Under the pieces are notes generated by a model. That model saw nothing but the letters and a program-made list of their open reading frames with translations, made no database searches and was not told the origin of the DNA. From G963676795 sp963677215 (GTDB taxonomy: Bacteria; Desulfobacterota; Desulfuromonadia; Desulfuromonadales; Geopsychrobacteraceae): DNA of 64,000 nucleotides. The position numbers and the translations under genes are program-made. Position 1 is the first letter of the stretch. Every line of letters begins with the position of its first letter. The stretch is taken from assembly GCA_963677215.1 (NCBI GenBank), contig OY781919.1, positions 2,418,001-2,482,000 on the forward strand, read 5' to 3'. This document shows, in pieces, positions 1-9,142 of the stretch.

Positions 1-1226
1 TCTTCCCAGATGGTCTTGTTGCTGTCGAGTTCACGCCCCTGATCGACGTAGCCTAGCTTGACCGTTTCGCCAACCTTGAAGCTGCCGGCATCCGGCTGTT
101 CCTGGCCGGTGATCATCTTGAACAGGGTCGACTTACCGGCGCCGTTGGGGCCGATGACGCCGACGATCCCGCCAGGAGGCAGGTTGAAGGTCAGGTCGTC
201 GATCAGCAGCCGCTCACCGAAGCCTTTGCTGATCTCCTTGGCCTCAACAACGATGTTACCCAGACGTGGTCCCGGCGGAATGAACAGCTCGAGGGTCTGC
301 TCCTTGGCCAGGCCTTCGTTGCCGAGCAGCTTCTCATAGGAGTTTATGCGGGCCTGGGATTTGGCGTGACGCCCTTTAGGCGACATGCGAATCCACTCGA
401 GCTCACGCTGCAGGGTCTGCTGACGTTTGCTCTCGGCTTTTTCTTCCTTGCGCAGACGTTCCTGCTTCTGTTCCAGCCAGCTGGAGTAGTTGCCCTTCCA
501 TGGAATTCCGTGGCCGCGGTCAAGTTCAAGAATCCAGCCGGCGACGTTGTCAAGGAAGTAACGGTCGTGGGTGACCGCGATGACGGTGCCTTGGTAGCGC
601 TGCAGGTGCTGCTCCAGCCAGGCGACGGTTTCGGCGTCCAGGTGGTTGGTGGGCTCATCCAAAAGCAGGATATCCGGTTTGTTCAGAAGCAAACGGCAGA
701 GGGCGACGCGGCGTTTTTCACCACCGGAGAGGTTCTTGACCGGGGTCTCAGGCGGCGGGCAGCGCAGTGCTTCTTCTGCCAGTTCCAGGCGGGAGTCGAG
801 CTCCCAGGCGTCGGCGGCGTCCAGTTTGTCCTGCACTACGGCCTGGCGGGCGAGCAGCTTGTCCATGTCGCAGTCTGGGTCGGCAAAAGCGTTGTTGATC
901 TCCTCGAATTCGGCGAGCAGATCGACGACCTCCTGAACCCCTTCCTTTACAACTTCACGGACGGTCTTGCTGTCGTCGAGCTGTGGTTCCTGCTCCAGGT
1001 AGCCGACGCTGTAACCCTCGGAGAGTACGGCTTCTCCCTGAAATTCCTTGTCGACACCGGCCATGATTTTCAGCAGGGTCGACTTACCGGAACCGTTGAG
1101 ACCTAAGACGCCGATCTTGGCACCGTAGAAGTAGGAGAGGGAGATGTCCTTGATGATCGGCTGTTTGTTGTAGCTCTTGCTGACCTTCATCATGGAGTAG
1201 ATGACTTTTTTTGTGTCTTCGCTCAT
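1..1226 (-). CDS. ettA: EttA-type ABC-F translational ATPase (3' end beyond window)
   Basis: The frame starts at an ATG whose first base is 1226 (MSEDTKKVIYSM) and runs off the left edge, giving about 408 residues of a family that is normally about 555 long. Visible are a first Walker A (GLNGSGKS), the ABC signature NLSGGEKRRVAL, Walker B followed by DEPTNHLD, and the ABC-F linker. The second ATPase domain is entered (GPNGAGKS). The stretch IPWKGNYSSWLEQK is typical of EttA, the factor that binds the ribosomal E site and gates early elongation according to ATP level. There are no membrane segments, as expected for a soluble ABC-F protein. The last part of domain 2 is outside the window. The family call is firm; the EttA assignment against other ABC-F members rests on linker resemblance. 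Confidence 0.9.
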   Translation of the reverse strand, partial: MSEDTKKVIYSMMKVSKSYNKQPIIKDISLSYFYGAKIGVLGLNGSGKSTLLKIMAGVDKEFQGEAVLSEGYSVGYLEQEPQLDDSKTVREVVKEGVQEVVDLLAEFEEINNAFADPDCDMDKLLARQAVVQDKLDAADAWELDSRLELAEEALRCPPPETPVKNLSGGEKRRVALCRLLLNKPDILLLDEPTNHLDAETVAWLEQHLQRYQGTVIAVTHDRYFLDNVAGWILELDRGHGIPWKGNYSSWLEQKQERLRKEEKAESKRQQTLQRELEWIRMSPKGRHAKSQARINSYEKLLGNEGLAKEQTLELFIPPGPRLGNIVVEAKEISKGFGERLLIDDLTFNLPPGGIVGVIGPNGAGKSTLFKMITGQEQPDAGSFKVGETVKLGYVDQGRELDSNKTIWE

Positions 1227-1313
1227 GCCTGACCTTTAATGGTATTGATTATATGGTTGATTCAGGTACTGAAAAGAGTCTGTATAGCATCGCCGGAGGG
1301 CTTGCTGCAAGTC

Positions 1314-2462
1314 TCACTTTGGCTGACTGAGCTGTTCCCGGGCGTTCTCTTCCATCTGTTCTATGGCAATGAGAAACGATTCGGTCAGTTGCGGGTGAAG
1401 CAGTTGCCCGCTGCTCTCGGTCATGATCTGCTTGATCTGGGCAAAGGTCAGCGGCTCCCTGTAGGTCCGTCTGGTACGCAGCGCGTCATAAACGTCGGAG
1501 ATGGTCGTCATGTAACTGCAGGTATTGAGTTGCCAATGGTCCGGAGTCTGGGGATAGCCTTTGCCGTTGTAGCCGATATGGTGTTCGTAGGCGTTGACCA
1601 CGGCCAGCTTCGGCGCGCCCGGGCAGCGCAACAGATATTCGGCGCCAAGTTGCGGGTGACGTTGCATCTGGGCCCACTCTTGAGGATCCAGCTTGGTTTG
1701 CTTGTTGAGAATGTCCGGTGAAATGAACATCTTACCGACATCGTGGAGCATCGCTGCGATGCCGATCTGATTGAGGATCTGGCCTTCAAAGCCGAGCAGC
1801 CGGGCCTGCGCCAGATTGAGCAGGCAGATGTTGGTTGAGTGGATGTAGGCATATTCATCCATGGAGCGCAGCGGTGCCAGGGCCAGCAGGGCCGAGCTGT
1901 GGGTGCTGAAGGCTGAGACAAAATCGTTGACCAGCTCAGAGATCCCGCCGATGTCGACATGTTTGCTGCGGCCGGCGGAAGCCTGAACCTCGTAAAACCG
2001 GTCTTCACCGTGCAGGCGGATTTCTGCCGCTGTTTCGGCCTGGGGAGAGGGGGGCTTCTGTCTGCTGCGCACGGCAACACGGCCAAAACGGATGTGTTCC
2101 GTTTTTCTCGGTTCTACTTTGCGGCTGTGCTTGCTCAGGGTTGTCGCCAGTCTGATCATCTCTTCACTAGAGACCCCGGAGCTGATTTCCAGAAAGCTGA
2201 TCTGCTGGGCTGTCAGGGTTTCAATCAGCCGGTCTGTCATCATGTTGCGCGGCACCGGCTGGTCATTGAAGATCAGCTCGTTGTTGACTATCTTGAAAGT
2301 GACCATACTGTGATCATTCATCAGCAGGCGCATTTCTTCGCGAGCCTGCTGGCAGAGGTGATGGACCTGAGGGTGCTCGCTGTCGTAGAGGGAGATATTG
2401 GCCGCCGCAGTTGTGATCTGGCGGATAAAGGCGGCCAGGTATTTCTGTTCCTTGAACGTCAT
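1314..2462 (-). CDS. HD-GYP domain protein, copy 1 of duplicated module
   Basis: A 382-residue protein. The C-terminal half is an HD-GYP domain: H208, H240-D241 in LHDVGK, H269, H294-H295, GYP at 302-304 and D323 in SDVYDALRTRRTYRE. HD-GYP proteins usually hydrolyse c-di-GMP, so phosphodiesterase activity is inferred. The HHExxDGxGYP consensus is altered here to HHIGYNGKGYP (E to I, D to N), which could change metal binding. Residues about 12-130 form an N-terminal domain (LYDSEHPQ at 25-32, LIFNDQP at 63-69) that resembles the N-terminus of the partner HEAT protein. The ATG overlaps the upstream stop (ATGA, 4 bp), so the two are translationally coupled. There is no signal peptide or TM segment, so it is likely cytosolic. 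Confidence 0.85.
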   Translation of the reverse strand: MTFKEQKYLAAFIRQITTAAANISLYDSEHPQVHHLCQQAREEMRLLMNDHSMVTFKIVNNELIFNDQPVPRNMMTDRLIETLTAQQISFLEISSGVSSEEMIRLATTLSKHSRKVEPRKTEHIRFGRVAVRSRQKPPSPQAETAAEIRLHGEDRFYEVQASAGRSKHVDIGGISELVNDFVSAFSTHSSALLALAPLRSMDEYAYIHSTNICLLNLAQARLLGFEGQILNQIGIAAMLHDVGKMFISPDILNKQTKLDPQEWAQMQRHPQLGAEYLLRCPGAPKLAVVNAYEHHIGYNGKGYPQTPDHWQLNTCSYMTTISDVYDALRTRRTYREPLTFAQIKQIMTESSGQLLHPQLTESFLIAIEQMEENAREQLSQPK

Positions 2463-4591
2463 TTTTGCCCCCGATCTGTCAGGCGCTGCAGCTGCTTTTC
2501 GACCAGTTCCCTTTCGGTCTTGTCGCGACCGCTCTGCAGGGAATGCAGAAGCGGTAGCACGCTGCGTCTGGGATAGCCACCCAGGGAACGGATGATTTCC
2601 AACTGAAAATCTTTTTCCCGGCGGCGGCGGAGCAGTTTCTTCTGCAGCAGTCTGGCGAGGACCGGGATGGTCTGTGGTTTGCCGATCATGCTTAGGGTCT
2701 CAAGGGTTTTTCTGCGGATCTGCAGATCCGGATCGCGATTGTGGTCGATCTGCAGCAGGAGATGCAGTTGGGCCAGAACCTTGCCGTCATGACTCTGGTC
2801 GGCGATTTCAACGGCTGCGGAGATCGATTCCCGGTTTCCACCCGAGAGGTCTTTGAGTAATTGCCGGTTGGCCATCATCGGGTCGAAGCGGAAGATGATG
2901 CGCAGTGCTTCCTGGCGGACCTTGGGGTGCTCATGTGTTGCGAGGGGGCGGATTTCCCTGATCGGAATGGTTTCCTTGTCGAGCTTCGAGAGGATCAGCA
3001 GTACGTTGCGGACCAGATACCAGCGCTGATCCTTCAAGGTCTGGGTCAGTAGCTGAGCTGCTTTTTTGCCGAGCTCCTCCAGCAGGCGGACCCAGATCCT
3101 GCGTTTGGAGAGTTGCTTTTCTTTCCCGAGGCGGTTGATCAGCAGTTCGGCATAAGGCTCGCCAACCTCGAAGATGTAGGCACTGATCTCTCCCCCCTTT
3201 TCCGCGCCCCAGATTTCGACATGGTCAAGTACGTCGGACATGAAGAGCTCACTGGTCTGCAGGGCCAGGACGGTTTCATCCAGAAAGCGGGCATTGGCTT
3301 TGCCGCTGTAGAGGTATTCGGCCCAGTTGACAAAAATTTCGCGCAGCGTCGTGAAGTCCCCTGTATCCAGGTAGAATCTGGCCATTTCGGTCAGGTTATG
3401 TTGCAGGCTTTTTTCCGCTTCGGAATCGACACCGTTACTGAGCATGTTGAAGATGATATTGACGCACTGATTTTCAATCGCCAGGGTTTTCAGGCTGTTT
3501 CTCAGCTTTAGTGCGACATGTTCCGGAAGGGAACTTGTCATCTGCTGGTTGAGGATGTTTTTCAGGGTGGTCTGGTACACATCGGGCACAAACTGGCTGT
3601 GGCTGTCTTCGAGCAGGAGAATGTCGATCTGCGCATTCAGAACATCGGTGTCGATTTTTTCAATGTCCAGTGCAGCCGGAGTCGTCAATATATCGTCGTT
3701 GTCGGCAAATTCCTCGAGCAGGTCAATAAGTCTGGCCGAGACTGTCTCCTTGTTTTGGGATTGACGATGAATGGCTGTTTTAAGCAGATGCTGCGGAAAC
3801 GAATTGAGGAACTGCGAGGTCAGGTCGGGGTGTCCGGACAGGGCATTGAGGATGCTGTCGGTGAATCTTTCCTGGATCTGCGGGTGCAGTTGCTCAACGA
3901 CTTCAGCGACCTGAAGGGGAACCTCTGCTTCTTCCCTCGGTTCAGACGCAAACCTGGAAATCAGATTGCTGATCAGCGGATCCAGGTTGTCCGTGTGGCA
4001 TTTTCCCTGGTTGATGGCTCTGGCGATCTCGGCACTTTCGATGGTATCGGAAAGACTATGTTTCTCATTGAGAAGTTCTGTGATGAAATCGTTCCAGGGG
4101 GAATCGCTGGAATCGCCGTCATCGGCCTGAAAGGCTCCAAAGTCGACCAGAACGATCTGAATCTGGTGGATCCCCTGTTGCTGAAGCTGTTTTGGCAGTT
4201 CCTGATTGACTCCTGTTTCGTTGCCTTCTGTGCTGAGGAGCTGATAGAAGCCGAGTACCTCTTTGGCGGAGAGGTTCCGGAAAAAGCGGATCGAGGCGAT
4301 TCGGTATGAAGACAGGAATTGGGCGAAGTCGCGGATGGCTCGATTGCCGGCCTCCTGCCACTGCCCTTCAAAAAGAATATTGTCGGGTGCGATCCCGAGG
4401 TGGATGTCCTGCCCGGACTGACAGGTTTGGGCCAAGGCGCGCAGAACCGCATCACAACTCTGGGTTAGTTGTGGGTGCCCTGGCGGATACAATTTCAGCT
4501 GACGCTGAAAAATATTGAGGTCCTGGATGAATCCGGAAAGCTGGTGGCGATTGTTTGCCGTGGCAGTTTTGGATTCTCCTGACATTAACAC
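2459..4591 (-). CDS. HEAT-repeat-like partner protein, copy 1
   Basis: A 710-residue soluble protein not recognised as a named family. Residues about 18-160 (LYPPGHPQ at 34-41, ILFEGQ at 72-77, then HQIQIVLVDFGAFQ) look like the N-terminal domain of the HD-GYP protein encoded just downstream. The middle is helical. The last ~200 residues show repeated helical pairs of HEAT/PBS-lyase type (HPKVRQEALRIIFRF, then a ~30-40 residue period), suggesting a protein-binding scaffold. The GTG start at 4591 is chosen because GGGAGG lies 7 bp upstream; ATG at 4585 is the alternative. The stop overlaps the HD-GYP gene by 4 bp. A regulatory or scaffolding role for the HD-GYP partner is inference from coupling and the shared domain. 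Confidence 0.75.
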   Translation of the reverse strand: MLMSGESKTATANNRHQLSGFIQDLNIFQRQLKLYPPGHPQLTQSCDAVLRALAQTCQSGQDIHLGIAPDNILFEGQWQEAGNRAIRDFAQFLSSYRIASIRFFRNLSAKEVLGFYQLLSTEGNETGVNQELPKQLQQQGIHQIQIVLVDFGAFQADDGDSSDSPWNDFITELLNEKHSLSDTIESAEIARAINQGKCHTDNLDPLISNLISRFASEPREEAEVPLQVAEVVEQLHPQIQERFTDSILNALSGHPDLTSQFLNSFPQHLLKTAIHRQSQNKETVSARLIDLLEEFADNDDILTTPAALDIEKIDTDVLNAQIDILLLEDSHSQFVPDVYQTTLKNILNQQMTSSLPEHVALKLRNSLKTLAIENQCVNIIFNMLSNGVDSEAEKSLQHNLTEMARFYLDTGDFTTLREIFVNWAEYLYSGKANARFLDETVLALQTSELFMSDVLDHVEIWGAEKGGEISAYIFEVGEPYAELLINRLGKEKQLSKRRIWVRLLEELGKKAAQLLTQTLKDQRWYLVRNVLLILSKLDKETIPIREIRPLATHEHPKVRQEALRIIFRFDPMMANRQLLKDLSGGNRESISAAVEIADQSHDGKVLAQLHLLLQIDHNRDPDLQIRRKTLETLSMIGKPQTIPVLARLLQKKLLRRRREKDFQLEIIRSLGGYPRRSVLPLLHSLQSGRDKTERELVEKQLQRLTDRGQK

Positions 4592-4690
4592 CCTGGTTCC
4601 TCCCCCCGTATACTGTTTTATTCAATAAATCCTAATTTTATGAGAATAGACCCTTTTGCAGTTTTTTAGAAGAGGTTCATTGATGTGTTG

Positions 4691-5827
4691 TTAAGTTTTT
4701 GCCATGTCCCGATCGAGCTCGCTGATCGTTCCCAGAAAATTGTAGGTCAACTGCGGATGCAGTTTGTTGCCCGCAAGGTTGAGCATGATCGAAATGATCT
4801 GGTTCAGGTCCAGGGACTCTTCGTAGGCACGATGGGTGCGCATGGCGTCATAGGTATCTGATATGGCCGTCAGGTAGGAACTCAAGTGCTGCAGCCATGG
4901 CCTTGAGGTCTGCGGGTAGCCGGCATTATCAAACCGCATATGATGTTCATAGGCGGTAATCACGGCAAGTCTGGGTATCCCCGGGCAGCCAGTCAGATAT
5001 TCGGCGCCGAGACGCGGGTGTTGCTGCATGATCTCCCATTCGGCCCCAGTCAGGGCTTCGTTTTTGGTCAGGATCTCCGGCGGAATGAACATTTTTCCAA
5101 CATCGTGCAGCATTGCCGCGATACCGATGTCGTTGAGCAGTTGTCCTTCTATGCCGAGCATTCTGGCCTGGGCGAGGTTGAGCATGCAGATGTTGGTTGA
5201 GTGGGTGTAAGTATACTCGTCCATGCTGCGCAACGGCGCAATCGCCATCAGGACATCGTTCTGTGAATCGAAGGCATTGATGAAACCGGAAACGATCTCG
5301 GAGACACCAGCGATATTCAGGGGTTTGTTCTTTCTGATCGTCTGGTAGAGGTCCATGATGCTGTCGGCTTCAGACTCGGCAATCCAGGTCAGTGGGGATA
5401 CTGCCGGGCCTGATTCTTCGCCCTTGAGACGGACCTCAATCTTGCCATAGCGGATGTGCTCGGTATTGGTTGGTTGGTGCGTAGAGTTCTGGATTTTGCT
5501 GAGCAGTAGGGCAAGGCCAAGCAGTTCGTCGGCATAGATGCCATCCAGGATCTGCAGGTGTGAGACTCCGCTGCGATTCAGGGCGCTGACAAGACGTTTG
5601 ACGGCATTGCTCTGCTCGACGGGCTGATTGTCAAAAATCAGCCGGCTATCGATAACTTTCAGGACGATTTCATTATGTTTTTTGAGCAGCTCATGGGCGA
5701 TCTGCAATGCTTGGTTATTGAGGCGCAGCACCTGCCGATGGTTGGCGTGATAGAGGGATGCATTGGCGGATGCCGTGGTCAACAGGCGTAAAAAGGTCTG
5801 AAGTTGTTCCTGTCTTGAGCCGCTCAT
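4691..5827 (-). CDS. HD-GYP domain protein, copy 2 of duplicated module
   Basis: A 378-residue paralogue of the HD-GYP protein at 1314-2462, colinear over its whole length. The HD-GYP core is visible: H209, H241-D242 in LHDVGKM, H270, H295-H296 and GYP at 303-305, with SDTYDAMRTHRAYEE. The variable segment reads HHMRFDNAGYP, so the Asp lost in copy 1 is kept while the first Gly is changed. The N-terminal domain (residues about 11-130, LYHANHRQ, LIFDNQPV) matches those of its neighbours. Its ATG overlaps the stop of the 5824-7971 gene by 4 bp. Likely a cytosolic cyclic-dinucleotide phosphodiesterase or a signalling relic; activity is inferred. Confidence 0.85.
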   Translation of the reverse strand: MSGSRQEQLQTFLRLLTTASANASLYHANHRQVLRLNNQALQIAHELLKKHNEIVLKVIDSRLIFDNQPVEQSNAVKRLVSALNRSGVSHLQILDGIYADELLGLALLLSKIQNSTHQPTNTEHIRYGKIEVRLKGEESGPAVSPLTWIAESEADSIMDLYQTIRKNKPLNIAGVSEIVSGFINAFDSQNDVLMAIAPLRSMDEYTYTHSTNICMLNLAQARMLGIEGQLLNDIGIAAMLHDVGKMFIPPEILTKNEALTGAEWEIMQQHPRLGAEYLTGCPGIPRLAVITAYEHHMRFDNAGYPQTSRPWLQHLSSYLTAISDTYDAMRTHRAYEESLDLNQIISIMLNLAGNKLHPQLTYNFLGTISELDRDMAKT

Positions 5828-7971
5828 AGGTTTGTTCTCCGTTTTTCCTGCACCTCTTTGGCGGCGTTTTTGTAAGGCCCTTTGGCCATTTCATCAAGCA
5901 GTTTGTCGGCTCCTGAGCCGGGAAATGTCAGCAGCGCATTGAGGATCTGCTGCTGCAGGGACTTCAGGTGGCGGGACTTGAAAAGTTTCGGTCCGCTCAG
6001 CAACAGCCGGCGGAAGATGGTCAGCGATTCCGGCCGTCCACAGCGGGAGAGGGCTGCGATCACGGCTTCGACGTAATGCAACTGCTCGGCGGTTTCGATA
6101 CTCATCTCCAGCTGCCTGTGCAGCTGACTGAAGACGCCCGAATCCTGACTCAAGTGCACCAGCCCAAGAGCCGCGTTTCGCGCACTGAGATCGGCGTTCT
6201 GCAGTTCCGTGATCAGCAACCGGTTGGCTGTCGCCGGATTGCAGCGGAACAGGTTGCGGATGACCTCGGCCCTGACTCTCTGATCGGGATGGTCTGCGTA
6301 CTTCAGGTTGGCCTTGATGCTCGCCGGGGTCTGCTCTTCGCCTAAGACAATCAGCAGATTGCGTAGCAGATACCAGGGTTCAGGCCTGAGGGCCTGGAGG
6401 ACCTTCTGCTGAACGTCCCCGTCAATCTTTCTGAGCAGGCCCATCCAGAGCATGCGTTCCTTCTGTTCTGTCGCGTTGGAAAGACGGTCGATGATCGGGT
6501 CGCAGTATGGTTCGCCGACGAACAGAATATAGTTGCTGATCTGCTCCCATTTCTGCTCTTCCCAGAGCTCAAAACTGTCGAGAATGTCGTTCATGAAACT
6601 GGACTGGGTGTGACCGGCAATCAACTGCTCATCGAGAATGCTGGTCTGGGCATGGTTGCTGTACAGGTAGTTGTACCAGTTCCTGAAGACCGCCCGCAGG
6701 CTGATGAAATCACCGGTATCGGCAAAGAAACGGGAGAGCTCCATGAGGCTCTGCTGGATGTGAGATTCCTGCTCCTTGTCCAGCGGAGAGAGCAGCAGCT
6801 CGAAAATGACTGCCGCGAAATGGTGTTCGATCGACTGCTCCTCCATGTCCTGCTTCAGTTGCAGCTTTTCCGCTTCTGACATGTGGCCATGGAGGTCGCC
6901 GGCAAGCATGGTGTTGAGGGCCTGCTGGTAGCTGTCGGGAAGAAAGAGATCCTCCTGTTCTTCGCTGAACAGGGTCTCCAGCCGGGCTTTGACGACGCTT
7001 GATTCCATGCGTGGTGAGTTGAGGCGGATCTTGTTTTTCTGGTCAGTATCCGAGGCGGCCAGAACCTCGACCAGCCCTAGCAGACGCTGGGAGATCTGCA
7101 GCTGTGAACCCTGATTCGAGGCAAAGCTGTCGTGCAGTAGCCGGGGGGAAATCTTTTTCAGTGCGTTCTCTGCCTGGTCCTGATGACGGTCGATCACCTT
7201 GAGGGTGCTTTCCAGGAATGCCTGCCGGGCCCCGGGCTCAAGCTTGAGCAACAGCTCATTGAAGACCTGATCCGCTTCCGATTCCGGAGTGGTGATCAGC
7301 CGTTTTTCAACATAGTTGGACAGGGATTGCCGGCACTGCTCACGATCATCGCGGGTCCCTTTGAACCTGCTGTTGATGATTTCGGCAATGACTGACAGGT
7401 TGCTGGAAATTTCCGAGAATCCCAGGTCGAGGATTCCCTGCTGCATGCCATAGATGAAATTTTCCCAGAGCAGTTGCTCTTCTTTCGCGTCGCCTCTTCC
7501 GACCTGAAACGCATTGTAGTCGATGGTGATGATCTGGATATGACGAATCTGGTGCTGTTCGAGCAGTTGGGCAAAACCGCCGGAATTTTCAATGCTGATC
7601 CGGTCCGAACAGAGCAGCTTGCAGAAACAGAGCAGCTCTGCTTCTGTCAGCCCTTTTGCGAAATTGATGGTTGCAATGCCAAGCTCGGCAAAGAAAGCGG
7701 CGAAGTCCCTGTTGGCGGGGTCGTTTTTGTCAAGCCAGGTCTGCTCAAAGAGGATTCCGGACGGGGATATGCCCAGGGTGAGTAGAGGAAAGTTCTCCAT
7801 AATCAGCGCGAGTAGCGACATGGCTTTTTCGATGCTGGCCGTGATCTGGGGGTGCTCATCCGGATAGAGGGCCAGGTTGCGCTGTGCTGTTTTCAGTTCC
7901 TGCAGAAAAACAGTCAGCAGAGGACGATCCTGTCTCCTGGTGTCAGTGCTTGATATGGCGTTCCGGTTCAA
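5824..7971 (-). CDS. HEAT-repeat-like partner protein, copy 2
   Basis: A 715-residue paralogue of the protein at 2459-4591, with the same layout: the shared N-terminal domain (LYPDEHPQ at 35-42, ILFEQTW, then HIQIITIDYNAFQ), a helical middle and HEAT-like repeats near the C-terminus (HPDQRVRAEVIRNLFR). No catalytic motif, signal peptide or TM segment is seen. The start is a TTG at 7971 preceded by AGAGG about 7 bp upstream; no nearby in-frame ATG fits better. Its stop overlaps the next HD-GYP start by 4 bp. It lies divergently from phoH, so 7972-8133 should hold promoters for both directions. Function is unknown; partnership with the HD-GYP protein is inferred. Confidence 0.75.
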   Translation of the reverse strand: MNRNAISSTDTRRQDRPLLTVFLQELKTAQRNLALYPDEHPQITASIEKAMSLLALIMENFPLLTLGISPSGILFEQTWLDKNDPANRDFAAFFAELGIATINFAKGLTEAELLCFCKLLCSDRISIENSGGFAQLLEQHQIRHIQIITIDYNAFQVGRGDAKEEQLLWENFIYGMQQGILDLGFSEISSNLSVIAEIINSRFKGTRDDREQCRQSLSNYVEKRLITTPESEADQVFNELLLKLEPGARQAFLESTLKVIDRHQDQAENALKKISPRLLHDSFASNQGSQLQISQRLLGLVEVLAASDTDQKNKIRLNSPRMESSVVKARLETLFSEEQEDLFLPDSYQQALNTMLAGDLHGHMSEAEKLQLKQDMEEQSIEHHFAAVIFELLLSPLDKEQESHIQQSLMELSRFFADTGDFISLRAVFRNWYNYLYSNHAQTSILDEQLIAGHTQSSFMNDILDSFELWEEQKWEQISNYILFVGEPYCDPIIDRLSNATEQKERMLWMGLLRKIDGDVQQKVLQALRPEPWYLLRNLLIVLGEEQTPASIKANLKYADHPDQRVRAEVIRNLFRCNPATANRLLITELQNADLSARNAALGLVHLSQDSGVFSQLHRQLEMSIETAEQLHYVEAVIAALSRCGRPESLTIFRRLLLSGPKLFKSRHLKSLQQQILNALLTFPGSGADKLLDEMAKGPYKNAAKEVQEKRRTNL

Positions 7972-8133
7972 GAAATACCTCTGTAAAAATAATTATTTCA
8001 ATCAGATTGACAGTATAACATTTATTTTTTTCAGGGTTAAACAAGAAAGGCATTTGTCAGGACTATTGCATTTCTGCGCCATTGCGTGCTAGATTTCCGC
8101 CGATATGGACACTCATTATTTAATGAATGGCTT

Positions 8134-9099
8134 ATGAGCCCGCAGACGCATTTTGATGTTGGTGATGCGGACCTGGCCCAGCAGCTTTTTGGCCGGCAGA
8201 ATAAGCATCTAAAACAGATAGAAAAGAAACTCGGCATTCGGGTCGGCAGCCAGGGGACGGTTATCCACCTCTCCGGCGATGAGGCTCAGGTCGGGGTTGC
8301 CAGGCGCCTGCTTGAAGAGCTGTGCACCCTGCTTCGCGAGGGGATGCCGCTCTACCCGGCTGATGTCGATTACGCCATTCGCATCCTCTCTGCGGATTCT
8401 TCCGCGTCTCTGAAAGATATCTTCTTTGATACTGTCTTCGTTTCGGCCCGCAACAAGATGATTGCGCCGAAAAGCATCGCCCAGAAGAGTTATGTTGACA
8501 ATATTCGTGAAAACCATGTTGTCTTCGGTGTCGGCCCGGCCGGAACCGGCAAGACTTATCTGGCCATGGCGATGGGCGTGGCCTCCCTGCTGCGTAAGGA
8601 AGTCAGCCGGATCATGCTTGTCCGACCTGCTGTCGAAGCCGGGGAAAAGCTCGGTTTTTTGCCTGGCGATCTGGCCGAGAAGGTCAATCCGTACCTGCGT
8701 CCACTCTACGATGCCCTTTATGACATGCTCGATTTTGACAAGGCCAGGGAGTTGGTTGAAACCGGTATTGTCGAAGTAGCCCCTCTGGCCTTCATGCGCG
8801 GCCGGACCCTGAATGACGCTTTTGTCATTCTTGACGAAGCGCAAAATACCACCGCAGAACAGATGAAGATGTTTCTCACCCGCCTCGGTTTTGGTAGCCG
8901 GGCCGTCATTACCGGGGATGTGACCCAGGTCGATCTGCCCCGGGGGCAGCAATCGGGGCTGCTGCATGCGATGGAAGTGCTGGTCGGTGTGCGCGGGATT
9001 GAGTTTACCTATTTCAGCGATCGGGATGTCGTTCGTCATCCGATTGTGCAAGCGATTGTTCAGGCCTACCAGAGAGCTGAAAAGCACGAAGACTCCTGA
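8134..9099 (+). CDS. phoH: PhoH-family ATPase
   Basis: A PhoH-like P-loop ATPase of 321 residues from the ATG at 8134 (MSPQTHFDVGDADLAQ). A GTG at 8086 in the same frame would add 16 residues, but these do not resemble the family N-terminus; neither start has a strong ribosome-binding site. An N-terminal KH-like region is followed by Walker A GPAGTGKTY and Walker B ILDEAQN with a conserved TGDVTQVDLP. The bacterial PhoH family is linked to RNA metabolism and is very often encoded beside ybeY, as here with one gene between. It opens the plus-strand run phoH, 7TM-HD, ybeY, corC-like, lnt. Confidence 0.92.
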   Translation: MSPQTHFDVGDADLAQQLFGRQNKHLKQIEKKLGIRVGSQGTVIHLSGDEAQVGVARRLLEELCTLLREGMPLYPADVDYAIRILSADSSASLKDIFFDTVFVSARNKMIAPKSIAQKSYVDNIRENHVVFGVGPAGTGKTYLAMAMGVASLLRKEVSRIMLVRPAVEAGEKLGFLPGDLAEKVNPYLRPLYDALYDMLDFDKARELVETGIVEVAPLAFMRGRTLNDAFVILDEAQNTTAEQMKMFLTRLGFGSRAVITGDVTQVDLPRGQQSGLLHAMEVLVGVRGIEFTYFSDRDVVRHPIVQAIVQAYQRAEKHEDS

Positions 9100-9142
9100 T
9101 GCGAGCTCTGGTGGAGGGCGGCCTTCATCTTTTTGAGGACAT

